Shown one piece after another: positions 1 to 8,251 of a DNA stretch of 64,000 nt. The translations under genes and the position numbers were made by a program. This DNA comes from an uncultured Bryobacterales bacterium (GTDB lineage Bacteria > Acidobacteriota > Terriglobia > Bryobacterales > Bryobacteraceae). Positions within the stretch are counted from its first letter, which is position 1. Every line of letters starts with the position of its first letter. A model generated the notes under the pieces. It ran no database searches. It was given only the letters and a program-made list of their open reading frames with translations, and was not told the origin of the DNA. Location of the stretch: positions 65,569 through 129,568 of the forward strand of contig CALGAR010000064.1 of NCBI GenBank assembly GCA_937959285.1, written 5' to 3'.

Positions 1-50
1 GCATTATTTGGATTTGTGGGCCTCAGCGTCAGCAGGAGGCCCTTTCCACG

Positions 51-677
51 TTGCAGCGCAAAAAGCTTGTAGTTCTCATTGACGGCGGCTATCTGAGGGC
101 TCGCGCTAGACATCACAACCTTCGCTACGACCCAGATTTCATCGAGAAAGTTGCCCGCTCCGTTGCACTCGAAGACGAAGACTTGCTGCGGGTTCTTTAC
201 TACGACTGCGCACCCTTCGCTGGAAAGGTCAAGCTTCCTGTATCCGGTCAAGTTAAGGAATACACCCCATCGGATGAGTGGCTACGGGAGCTTGCAGAAA
301 AAGACTTGTTTGCGGTTCGCAGGGGCGAGCTGAAGTTCCGCGGATTCAAGCCGAAACGTGTCCCGGTCGCGGCAGATACCCTCTCAGACGACGATTTCAC
401 GCCCGTTTTTGAGCAAAAGGGTGTGGACATGCGCATCGGCCTAGACATCAGTCTCTATTCTCAGTCACGCTCAATGGATCGGATCGCCCTTCTCTCCGGT
501 GACACCGACTGCATTGCGGCGATGAAACATGCACGCAAGGAGGGTATTCAGGTAATTCTTGTTCAATTGCCAGGGGAGAAGCTGTCGTCGGAGTTGCTAG
601 CCCACGCGGACTTTCGGCGTGAGGTGTCTTGGCCAGCCGTCGCCGGCGCTACGAGGCAAGCTGTTGTCGCCCCGTAG
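51..677 (+). CDS. NYN domain (LabA/DUF88-like) protein, putative nuclease
   Basis: A 208-residue protein of the NYN/PIN-like fold, a metal-dependent RNase family whose members often act in RNA turnover or conflict systems. The conserved acidic residues are visible: D11 in LIDGGYL, D126 in KGVDMRIGLD, and D151/D153 in SGDTDC. The start is TTG at 51, with AGGAGG at 34-39 eleven bases upstream; no better start lies in frame. Length fits the family. Its base composition looks less GC-rich than the ribosomal and envelope genes downstream, and it is separated from them by a promoter-sized gap, so it may be an accessory gene. The RNA target is unknown. Family assignment is solid; function is inferred. 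Confidence 0.8.
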   Translation: MQRKKLVVLIDGGYLRARARHHNLRYDPDFIEKVARSVALEDEDLLRVLYYDCAPFAGKVKLPVSGQVKEYTPSDEWLRELAEKDLFAVRRGELKFRGFKPKRVPVAADTLSDDDFTPVFEQKGVDMRIGLDISLYSQSRSMDRIALLSGDTDCIAAMKHARKEGIQVILVQLPGEKLSSELLAHADFRREVSWPAVAGATRQAVVAP

Positions 678-779
678 GCGCAACGCCGATAGCGGTCGCG
701 CGCGGGTCGTTTGACCTGCGGCTTGACATATTGGTATCCTGTGTGGAGTTACGTCTATAAGGATCTCTACTAAAAGAAG

Positions 780-1046
780 ATGGCGAATCATTTCTCCGCG
801 CTGAAGCGGGTTCGTATTACGGAACGGCGCACGGCAATCAATCGCATGCGCAAGACCAGGCTCCGGCACCAGATCCGCGCGATGCGGCGGCTGCTCAACC
901 AGAAGGACGTCGAGGGCGCCCAGAAGCTGCTGCCGAAGACGTACTCGCTGATCGATCGCGCTGCGAAGTGGGGCATTATCAAGAAGAACACGGCAGCTCG
1001 ATACAAGAGCCGCCTGACACTGAGATTAAAGGCCCTCGCCGCTTAA
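780..1046 (+). CDS. rpsT: 30S ribosomal protein S20
   Basis: An 88-residue, very basic helical protein that binds 16S rRNA in the small subunit. It begins with MANHFSALKR and carries the family pattern of three long helices ending in KNTAARYKSRL. Length is typical. The gene converges with holA, ten bases away; the holA/rpsT pairing is common in bacteria. A TTGACA hexamer at 723-728 in the 102-base upstream gap is a plausible -35 element, but the matching -10 (about 746-751) is poor, so the promoter is not assigned. The AAGGA at 759-763 is too far for an ideal ribosome site. Confidence 0.96.
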   Translation: MANHFSALKRVRITERRTAINRMRKTRLRHQIRAMRRLLNQKDVEGAQKLLPKTYSLIDRAAKWGIIKKNTAARYKSRLTLRLKALAA

Positions 1047-1056
1047 GCCATCCGGT

Positions 1057-2130
1057 TCATTCCGTCAGCCGAAGCACAAATTCTTCCATTACGACCCGAT
1101 CATCGGGTCTGGTGTCTCTCAGAGCTTTGTCGGCGGCGAAAACACAGTCTATCGCCGCCTCAAGCTTCTGCTTCGAAAATGCCGACACAGTCTGCTGCAC
1201 CTGCTCCGCCCGCTGACGCCACATAGGCGTGCCGAGCCGGCTGAAGTAACTCTGGATATCGCTGGCCGACCGCAGGCCTTGCTCGCGCGCCACGAGCGCC
1301 AATCGGAATTGGGTGCTCAGAAACGTTAGCGCCAGCGGGAGATACTCCCCTTCGCGCACGAGAGTGTCGAGCGCGTCCAACGAGGTCCGCCGGTCTCGCC
1401 GGGCAAGCGCATTCACTAGCGCGAACACGGTCGTCGCACGCGCGTTCGGGACGAGGGCGGCGAGCTCCTCTGCGCTGACGGACCGCCCCGGCGCATAGAG
1501 ACTCAGCTTCTCAATCTCCGTGGCAATCCGGGTTGCATCCGCGCCCAGCGCCTCCACCAGCAACTCCACCTCCGCCGGTCCCAGCTTCACTCCTGACGCG
1601 GCCGCAAGCTTCTGCGCCAGTTGCCTCGCCGCCGCAACCGTATACTTCGGAAATTCAACGACGTTTGGAACCGCCGAATAGAATTTCCGGACCCTCTCCA
1701 TCCGAGCCTTGTCCTCTCCCTCGAAATCGTAACGGGAAGAGTCGAGAACAATGACAACACCCGGAGACGGATTCTTCAGATAGGCGCTCAGGCTCGATCC
1801 CGAACGGGCGTCTTTGGTTGCGCCTTCCTCTTCGTCACCTTCCGTCGCCCCGCCTCGTCCCCGCGGCAGCGCCGCCTCAGCGGACGAAACCCAGATCAGC
1901 CGCTCGGATGCGAATAAGGAAAGGGAGCGGGCGTCATCGATCACTTCATCCAGACTGACCTCGTCAAGGTCGTGGCGAACGAAGCCGTTCTCCAGATCCC
2001 CGCTGGGAACCGCGCGCTCGATCAAGGCTTGACGGCACAGCTTCCGCTGATAGGAATCTGGACCAAGGAAAAGATAGACAGGAGCCGGCGGCTGGCGTCG
2101 AATCTGCGAAAGGAATTGCTCCGGGGTCAT
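1057..2130 (-). CDS. holA: DNA polymerase III subunit delta
   Basis: The 357-residue delta subunit of the clamp loader, which opens the beta sliding clamp during replication. The N-terminal segment PAPVYLFLGPDSYQRK matches the degenerate P-loop region of the AAA+ fold typical of HolA, followed by the lid domain and the helical collar domain (roughly residues 220-350). Length is normal. It is the last gene of a minus-strand run and starts one base after the lptE stop; lptE-holA adjacency is widespread in Gram-negative genomes and supports both calls. Confidence 0.92.
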   Translation of the reverse strand: MTPEQFLSQIRRQPPAPVYLFLGPDSYQRKLCRQALIERAVPSGDLENGFVRHDLDEVSLDEVIDDARSLSLFASERLIWVSSAEAALPRGRGGATEGDEEEGATKDARSGSSLSAYLKNPSPGVVIVLDSSRYDFEGEDKARMERVRKFYSAVPNVVEFPKYTVAAARQLAQKLAAASGVKLGPAEVELLVEALGADATRIATEIEKLSLYAPGRSVSAEELAALVPNARATTVFALVNALARRDRRTSLDALDTLVREGEYLPLALTFLSTQFRLALVAREQGLRSASDIQSYFSRLGTPMWRQRAEQVQQTVSAFSKQKLEAAIDCVFAADKALRDTRPDDRVVMEEFVLRLTE

Positions 2131-2131
2131 C

Positions 2132-2647
2132 TCAGAAAGTCTCCAGCACGGCGCTCACCACGGTGCGGGCCACATCCCGCCCCAGGCGATCAAGGGCCGA
2201 GTCGCTCTCATCAAAGAATGCTTCCTGGTCGGTGCTGATCTCGTAGCGCTGGCGGTATTCGAAGCCTGGCTGGTTGTAGATCACTTTGCCGTCGCGAGTC
2301 CGCAGAGTGAGCTCAAGGAAGACACTCACCTGGACGCCGCTGGCGCGGCCGGTCACGGGATCGAAAATCGTCGGATTCGAGAAGAGGTTGAGGACCGTGC
2401 CCGTAAGGACCGCATCCGCCTCGTTTGGATCTGCGACGACGTTATATCGTGTCCGGCTCAGAAACTCGCGAGCAATGGCGGCGGGAAGACGGTCGGTCAA
2501 CCTGTAACGCGTGGTCCCGTTCGCAAAGGCTGGTATCGCGATTGTCTTAATATCCTTCGGCAGAAGATCGGAATGGCCCGAGACGCGATACCCGCACCCG
2601 GCGGAAGCCACCACAGCCGCCAGCGCGAGCCCGAACAAAGATCTCAC
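2132..2647 (-). CDS. lptE: LPS-assembly lipoprotein LptE
   Basis: A 171-residue outer-membrane lipoprotein that plugs the LptD barrel and takes part in lipopolysaccharide export. A lipoprotein signal ends in the lipobox ASAGC with the acylated cysteine at residue 18, directly followed by GYRVSG, the usual LptE opening. The remaining fold (IKTIAIPAFANGTTRYRL, then ADAVLTGTV) is typical of the family. The ATG overlaps the stop of the upstream gene by four bases, indicating translational coupling. It implies an LPS-bearing outer membrane. LptD is not in this window. Confidence 0.88.
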   Translation of the reverse strand: MRSLFGLALAAVVASAGCGYRVSGHSDLLPKDIKTIAIPAFANGTTRYRLTDRLPAAIAREFLSRTRYNVVADPNEADAVLTGTVLNLFSNPTIFDPVTGRASGVQVSVFLELTLRTRDGKVIYNQPGFEYRQRYEISTDQEAFFDESDSALDRLGRDVARTVVSAVLETF

Positions 2648-3672
2648 TGGACAGCCTCGACGGACAATAGGCTCTGAAGGACCAGCATTCCGTTCTCAGC
2701 GACAAGCCTGAGGTTGTCGGCAACTGCCCAGAACCAGACGGCAGATGCATTGTTCCGGTCCTGCTCCACCGAACCCACGATGATGCCGCTGTGACCGGCG
2801 ACGCCTACGTTCGTCGGCGGATCTTCCTCCCCGCTCCGAACTTCGATGAGCGCAGAGGCAAGAGCCTCATTCAACGCCTGAGGCCCCGGGTTCGACTCGA
2901 ATTGCGCCCAGATGGAGAAGGTGTAGCCGTGGAACACGGGCGCCTGCGCGAGACGCAGCGAAGGCAGCGTAATCTTGCCGGTCCGCGACAGCAATGTCGT
3001 TAGATGGCGATCGATACGCAGTTCTATATCCTGCAGACTCTGAGGAGCGTCGGCGCCGTAGCGGGACAGCATGTTGAAGCTCACCTGCTCGTCAAAGACT
3101 TCCTTTGAGAGAGTCTGGAAGGAGAGAAGCCCGACCGTCTGCTGCTGCAGCTCATTCAGCCCTCGCTGGCCGCGCTCGCTTGCAGGCTCGAAGATCTGCA
3201 CCACGGACTGGCGCAAAGGATAGTGGCGATGCAAACGTCCAAAGAACAGGGCAAGGGCGATGGAGGCAGGATGGGCGACCACGTGGATTGCGTCCGGTTC
3301 CACCTGGAATCCCTCGGGCTCCACCATCGGCGCTCTCACCCGCGCCTGCGGCTGATCCTCGAGGTTCTGCGTCAGATCAACCAGCGGTGGGCGATTCTCC
3401 CACTCGGCCATCATGTCCAACGCCTTGTGTGTGGACTCGGCGGATCCGGCGAAGACCACGGCCTTCGCTCCGCGCAGGTTCTCCTCGTCCAACTGGGTGA
3501 TGACAACGGCTTCCCCACCCTGCTCCGTCAGCACCGCCGACTCATCACGGTCGGTACCGACCAGCTTCAACTGCGCCTGCGGCAGCAGCGAGTCCGCAAC
3601 CTCGCGAATCTCCCGTCCAAGCAGGGAGTCTCCTCCAACAATTGCCACCACACCTGATTTCATGCGATTCAT
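2644..3672 (-). CDS. Aspartate-semialdehyde dehydrogenase-like protein lacking the catalytic Cys (USG-1-like)
   Basis: A 342-residue homologue of aspartate-semialdehyde dehydrogenase with the N-terminal Rossmann segment VVAIVGGDSLLGREI. Where the enzyme normally has the nucleophile in a NPNCT context, this protein has HPASI (residues 134-138), placing Ser137 at the Cys position, so dehydrogenase chemistry is unlikely. I take the ATG at 3672 as the start because it overlaps the pssA stop as ATGA; a second ATG lies at 3663. The open frame extends upstream through pssA out of frame, but that extension is an artefact. It sits between pssA and lptE in an envelope operon. Role unknown; it may be non-catalytic or regulatory, as proposed for USG-1. 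Confidence 0.75.
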   Translation of the reverse strand: MNRMKSGVVAIVGGDSLLGREIREVADSLLPQAQLKLVGTDRDESAVLTEQGGEAVVITQLDEENLRGAKAVVFAGSAESTHKALDMMAEWENRPPLVDLTQNLEDQPQARVRAPMVEPEGFQVEPDAIHVVAHPASIALALFFGRLHRHYPLRQSVVQIFEPASERGQRGLNELQQQTVGLLSFQTLSKEVFDEQVSFNMLSRYGADAPQSLQDIELRIDRHLTTLLSRTGKITLPSLRLAQAPVFHGYTFSIWAQFESNPGPQALNEALASALIEVRSGEEDPPTNVGVAGHSGIIVGSVEQDRNNASAVWFWAVADNLRLVAENGMLVLQSLLSVEAVQ

Positions 3673-4562
3673 CCAACCTGATGTTCGGGTTCCGGAGGAC
3701 GCTGCTTTAACCGGCGCCGCAGCACTCCTCCCAGCCGCACAAAAATTCCGCTGGAAACATAGGTTCCAGCCAGCGCCAGCAACACCGGCTGCGAGAAATT
3801 CAAAACCAAGTAAATAAAGCTGCCGAGCAGAACCACAGTGAGCGGCGAACGCGGGCGGAGCAAATTGAAATCTTTGAAGCTCCTGTACCGCCAGGTGCTG
3901 ATCATCAGGAACGAGAGCGCCGCCAGGACAACGAGCCAGGCAAAGCTGAACGGCCAGAACAGGATGGGTGCGGCGTCGGCCGCATAAACAACCGCGGCGA
4001 CGAAACCGGCGGCGGCGGGGATGGGCAGCCCAACAAAATATTTTCGGTCCGGGCGGCCCGGATTTTTGGGAATGGGGTTTGTCGTGATATTGAACCTGGC
4101 CAGGCGGGACGCTCCGCACAGCAGATAAAGGAACGCGACAAAGTACCCTCCCCGGTGCAGGTTCTCGCGAACCACGGGGTTATCGAGCGAGTCGACAAAC
4201 TGAATGCCCCATACAAAGGCCAAGACAGCGGGGGCGATCCCAAACGTGATCACATCCGCCAGGGAATCCAGTTCCTTCCCGAATTCGCTGACCGTGTTCG
4301 TCATGCGGGCGATGCGCCCGTCCAGTCCGTCAAGAAAAACGGCGATTCCGATCGCGATACAGGCGTGCTGGAGCGAAATATTCGGCCCCAGGATGCCGGT
4401 CGTCGCCTCCATCGCTCCCTGAAATGTCTTCAGGATCGCAAAGAAGCCCAGAAACAGGTTTCCGGCCGTAAACAGCGTTGGGAGCGCATAGGCAGCCCGG
4501 CGCGGCCGGCGGTCCGGAGAGTTGGGATCCATCAGGTGGCGGGATAAGTCGATCTTCGGCAC
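3669..4562 (-). CDS. pssA: CDP-diacylglycerol--serine O-phosphatidyltransferase
   Basis: A 297-residue membrane enzyme that makes phosphatidylserine from CDP-diacylglycerol and serine. The CDP-alcohol phosphotransferase signature is complete: DGLDGRIAR, then GKELDSLAD, about residues 78-104. Multiple hydrophobic segments follow. The start is a GTG immediately after the psd stop, with AAGGAG nine bases upstream; an internal ATG ten codons in is an alternative. Paired with psd, it makes phosphatidylethanolamine from CDP-diacylglycerol. Confidence 0.93.
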   Translation of the reverse strand: MPKIDLSRHLMDPNSPDRRPRRAAYALPTLFTAGNLFLGFFAILKTFQGAMEATTGILGPNISLQHACIAIGIAVFLDGLDGRIARMTNTVSEFGKELDSLADVITFGIAPAVLAFVWGIQFVDSLDNPVVRENLHRGGYFVAFLYLLCGASRLARFNITTNPIPKNPGRPDRKYFVGLPIPAAAGFVAAVVYAADAAPILFWPFSFAWLVVLAALSFLMISTWRYRSFKDFNLLRPRSPLTVVLLGSFIYLVLNFSQPVLLALAGTYVSSGIFVRLGGVLRRRLKQRPPEPEHQVG

Positions 4563-5174
4563 TTAGGCATTCTCCTTCAGGCGCGCCAGCGCGGTAGAAC
4601 CCGCCGACACGCGGTCCCCCTCGCGGACCAGAATCTGCCACTGCGGGCCCAGGAGGACGTCGACACGAGATCCGAACTTTATCAAACCCACACGTTCTCC
4701 CATAGTGACAGAATCGCCTGGCTTCTTATAAAAGACGATGCGGCGGGCAATCAGGCCGGCGATCTGAGAGAACACAACCTCGGTCCCATCGTGGGCCTGA
4801 ATTGTCACCGTGTTCTGCTCATTCTCCACGGACGCTGCCGCTTTGCTGGCCACCATGAATTTGCCCCGCTTGTAGGCGACGTCGGTAATCTTGCCACTAA
4901 TCGGCGCACGGTTTACGTGGACGTCGAAGACGTTGAGAAAGATGCTGAGCCGTGTCAGGCCCGCCGGCTCCTTTTTCACCTGCACGACGCGCCCGTCGGC
5001 CGGCGAAACCGCAAATGGGCCCTGCGGAATTTGACGTTCAGGATCGCGAAAGAAATACAGGCAAAAGACAGCCAGCAAATAGAATGGCAATCCGAGCCAT
5101 ACGCTTGTCAGATATGAGACAAGCGCACCGCCAAGAACGAGTCCGATCGCATAATAGACGCCCGTGATTACCAT
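4563..5174 (-). CDS. psd: Phosphatidylserine decarboxylase (pyruvoyl-type proenzyme)
   Basis: A 203-residue short-form phosphatidylserine decarboxylase that converts phosphatidylserine to phosphatidylethanolamine at the inner membrane. Two hydrophobic N-terminal helices are followed by PADGRVV and by the motif DVHVNRAPISG. Self-cleavage to generate the pyruvoyl group is expected at the Gly-Ser of KFGSRVDVLL near residue 170. It abuts pssA with no gap, so the two steps are made from one message. Length matches the compact, archaeal-like class rather than the long E. coli form. Confidence 0.92.
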   Translation of the reverse strand: MVITGVYYAIGLVLGGALVSYLTSVWLGLPFYLLAVFCLYFFRDPERQIPQGPFAVSPADGRVVQVKKEPAGLTRLSIFLNVFDVHVNRAPISGKITDVAYKRGKFMVASKAAASVENEQNTVTIQAHDGTEVVFSQIAGLIARRIVFYKKPGDSVTMGERVGLIKFGSRVDVLLGPQWQILVREGDRVSAGSTALARLKENA

Positions 5175-5209
5175 CCTGGGAGATCCCTTCCTTTATTGTC
5201 GCAACGGAC

Positions 5210-6871
5210 TCAAGGACCGGGCAACGAGGTTCGCGGTTTCCGCAAGTCAAAGAGATAAATAGAGTTCCCGATTGTACCGAAGGGCCGGCGGCGGCGCAGC
5301 CACTCATAGCTGCCTTTCGGAATGTAAAGGTCGTGCAGGAGTGTTACGCTGATGGCGCCAATGCAATCCATCCGCTCGATCTCTTCCCGGTTCCAGCTCT
5401 TGGGCAGGTACTCGTGCCGGATCCCATAGTAAGCGGGATCTGCATATCCGAAGTACTCCAGGCAAACGGATGACAGCTTTTCACGATCCATGAAGCTTTT
5501 GAGCCGCTTCAGATCCTGCCCCCAGTCGATGTTGGAATCGAGCAGATATCGCGGACCTGCCTGCGGGCCTCCGGCCACGAGGTTGAAGAACGTCAGGTAA
5601 TTCGGATGAATTCTCGCTGTCTCCACCGCCTGCAAGCTGAGAAGCGCAATGACTACCGCACGGCGTGCAGTACCTGAAAGTCCGTGGACGATCGCCGCCC
5701 CTGCAAGCGCGTAGAGGAACGGATAGACCGGCAGCAGATGCCGTAGTCCTATGTTGATGCGGCTGGTCATGGACACCGCAAAAAAGACCACCGGCGGAAT
5801 CACCAGGACGAGCCAGGGAAACGGGATCTTCCGCGGAGAATACAACACCCAGGGGAACGCCCGCGCAGCGAGCCAGAGGAGCAGCAGCAAGGCGAGCAGC
5901 AGAGCCGTCGTCGACTTGACTGCAAAAGCGACAGGGAAGTAGTACCACCATCCCTTATCCGAAATCTCGCCGAGCAAGTAGGAGGGATGACCGTCTTTGT
6001 TGTGCGTTAAGACTGCGTCGAGTCCGGTGAAGAACGAATGCCGGGGATAGTGGAACGGCCCGAGCTTGACGCGAGCGATGTGGGGATTCTGCCGCCGGGC
6101 GGCGCGGATCGTCTCCGGACCATACACAGCTCCAAGTGTGAAGAAGGCCGCGAGAAGCGTGACTCCCACAGATAGCCAGTATCTCTTCCAGGGAAAGGCT
6201 CTTCCGGCTTGCAGCCATCGCAGGAGCGATAGCACTGGCAGCAGAACAAGCAAAACGATCAGAGAGTACTTGCTGGCTAAGGCGAGCCCGAGCACGATTC
6301 CAGCCGCAAGAGCGTTTCGCAGCGACGGGTTCAGCACATGAACGGTCCAGACCGCGCACGCCAGAAAGTAGAAAAGAGCGGCAATCAGATCCGTCGTGAT
6401 GTACCGGCCGTGAGCGATGAGGTTCGGATCGAGAGCGAACAGCGTGACCGCAACCAGAGCCGCAAGCGGGCCGAAATACCTTCGCGCCCACCAGGCAAGG
6501 GCGAGACCGAGCAGAACCGTAAGGGCGATGGTCGGCAGACGGCCCGCAAGCAGCATCCTATCGGCCGGAATGCGCCCTTCGTACAGGAAGGCCTTCGCGA
6601 GGTTGAACTGGTCATTGACAAGGTTCGGGTCGGACGGGAGTTCTGGCCGCCAGATTAGAAGCGGCGCAGCACTGAGCAACTTCTGCAGAGGCGGGTGCTC
6701 GTGGTTCATCTGAAAGGACCCGGTCTGCCAGTAGTGATAGCCGGCTGTCAGATGCACCGCCTCGTCAAAGGTCTGGCTTTCTTCGAGGATGGAGCTGATC
6801 TGAAGCGCCGCCATCAGCGTCAGCAAGGCAAGGATGAGCGGCAGGAAGGGGCGGTCCGGCGTGCGTATCAA
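5210..6871 (-). CDS. PMT/ArnT-like membrane glycosyltransferase (GT39/GT83-like)
   Basis: A 553-residue integral membrane protein with about ten or more hydrophobic segments. The first periplasmic loop has the acidic pair in TFDEAVHLTAGYHYW and then HEHPPLQKL, the pattern of C-type glycosyltransferases that use polyprenyl-phosphate sugars. The C-terminal part (about residues 440-530) is soluble. It is probably the first gene of the psd-pssA-lptE-holA run, 35 bases upstream of psd. The acceptor could be lipid A, protein or a polysaccharide; the sequence does not decide. Confidence 0.75.
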   Translation of the reverse strand: MIRTPDRPFLPLILALLTLMAALQISSILEESQTFDEAVHLTAGYHYWQTGSFQMNHEHPPLQKLLSAAPLLIWRPELPSDPNLVNDQFNLAKAFLYEGRIPADRMLLAGRLPTIALTVLLGLALAWWARRYFGPLAALVAVTLFALDPNLIAHGRYITTDLIAALFYFLACAVWTVHVLNPSLRNALAAGIVLGLALASKYSLIVLLVLLPVLSLLRWLQAGRAFPWKRYWLSVGVTLLAAFFTLGAVYGPETIRAARRQNPHIARVKLGPFHYPRHSFFTGLDAVLTHNKDGHPSYLLGEISDKGWWYYFPVAFAVKSTTALLLALLLLLWLAARAFPWVLYSPRKIPFPWLVLVIPPVVFFAVSMTSRINIGLRHLLPVYPFLYALAGAAIVHGLSGTARRAVVIALLSLQAVETARIHPNYLTFFNLVAGGPQAGPRYLLDSNIDWGQDLKRLKSFMDREKLSSVCLEYFGYADPAYYGIRHEYLPKSWNREEIERMDCIGAISVTLLHDLYIPKGSYEWLRRRRPFGTIGNSIYLFDLRKPRTSLPGP

Positions 6872-6906
6872 GGCAATATCATACTGCGATGCTATGATGA
6901 AGCTCG

Positions 6907-8214
6907 ATGGCGCAGTCCGAGAGTTTGCCCACGGTAGTGATCGTGGGCAGACCCAATGTAGGGAAATCCACCTTCTTTAACGCAGTTCTTGGCCAAAGAC
7001 GTTCGATCGTCGGTGACGAGCCTGGCATCACCCGGGACCGCATTAGCGGGATCGCCGAGCATAAGGGAAAACGCTTTGAGTTAATCGACACCGGCGGCAT
7101 CATTCCCAATGACGCCGACATGATTCCTACCGAGATTTTGAAGCAGGCCCGCTTCGCGCTCGAAAAGGCGAATCACATTGTCTTCCTGATCGACGGACGG
7201 ACAGAGATCACAGGCATTGATCGCGAGCTGGCCCAGATGCTGTTAAAGCTTGGGAAGCCCGTAACGCTCGCCGTCAACAAGATCGACGCCGCCTCCCGGG
7301 AGTTCCTGGCGCACGAGTTCTACTCCCTCGGCATCAAGGATCTGTTCCCCGTCTCGGCGGAGCACCGCCTCGGACTCGACGATTTGCTGGACCACGTGAC
7401 TCGGGACTTCCCGGCGCAGGAGCCCGCGGAAGAGGAGAAGGCGGAGACGCCCCGAATTAAAGTCGCGATCATCGGGCGCCCGAACGTCGGCAAATCCACT
7501 CTGCTCAACGCACTGGTGAAGGCGGAGCGCTCGATCGTGTCGCCCATCGCAGGCACAACCCGCGACGCCGTGGACGAGTCCGTTTACCGGGACGGCGTCG
7601 AGTACATCTTCGTCGACACGGCTGGAATCCGACGAAAAGGAAAAACGCGCCTGATGGCGGAGAAGCTGAGCGTCGTGATGGCGCGCAAACACATCCGGCT
7701 GGCGCATGTCGTGCTGGTTGTACTAGACGCTTCCGAGGGAGTCGTCGGGCTCGACGCGACAATTGCCGGATACGCTCACGAAGAAGGCCGGGCCATCATT
7801 CTTTGTGTCAATAAGTGGGACGCGGTCCAGGAAAAGAACCGCAAAGCCTTCACACAAATGTTGAAGGACGAACTGAAATTCCTCGACTACGCGCCGGTCG
7901 TTTTCATGTCCGCGAAGACCGGAGCTGGCGTAGACCGCTTGTTCCCGCTAGTCCGCGAAGTCTACGATTCGGCATCGAAACGCGTCACTACCGGGGAGCT
8001 CAACAGGTTCGTCGAGTCGCTGCATTTCGAGCCCGATTTCAAAGTGAAGTACATCACTCAAGCGTCGGTCCGTCCGCCAACGTTTGTCCTGTTCACGGAT
8101 CGCAAGCGGGAATTGCACTTCTCGACCGAACGCTTCCTGGTAAACCGGATACGGGAACGATTCGGCTTCCAGGGAACTCCAATCGTCGTGAAGGCGAAAG
8201 CGGGCCGGAAATAG
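6907..8214 (+). CDS. der: Ribosome biogenesis GTPase Der (EngA)
   Basis: A 435-residue tandem GTPase needed for 50S subunit maturation. Both G domains are intact, each with GRPNVGKST: the first near residue 14 and the second near 187. Each is followed by its DTGGI or DTAGIRRK switch and an NKID or NKWD specificity motif. A KH-like domain occupies the C-terminal 90 residues. It is divergent from the glycosyltransferase gene across a 35-base gap. Length is typical. Confidence 0.96.
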   Translation: MAQSESLPTVVIVGRPNVGKSTFFNAVLGQRRSIVGDEPGITRDRISGIAEHKGKRFELIDTGGIIPNDADMIPTEILKQARFALEKANHIVFLIDGRTEITGIDRELAQMLLKLGKPVTLAVNKIDAASREFLAHEFYSLGIKDLFPVSAEHRLGLDDLLDHVTRDFPAQEPAEEEKAETPRIKVAIIGRPNVGKSTLLNALVKAERSIVSPIAGTTRDAVDESVYRDGVEYIFVDTAGIRRKGKTRLMAEKLSVVMARKHIRLAHVVLVVLDASEGVVGLDATIAGYAHEEGRAIILCVNKWDAVQEKNRKAFTQMLKDELKFLDYAPVVFMSAKTGAGVDRLFPLVREVYDSASKRVTTGELNRFVESLHFEPDFKVKYITQASVRPPTFVLFTDRKRELHFSTERFLVNRIRERFGFQGTPIVVKAKAGRK

Positions 8215-8251
8215 AAGAGCGGAACGGCCCGCTGATGCCGATCGCGCTCTG

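Noticed and set aside
3673..4119. Upstream extension of the aspartate-semialdehyde-dehydrogenase-like ORF
   Set aside because: It runs out of frame through pssA; the ATGA overlap at 3669-3672 explains the real start.
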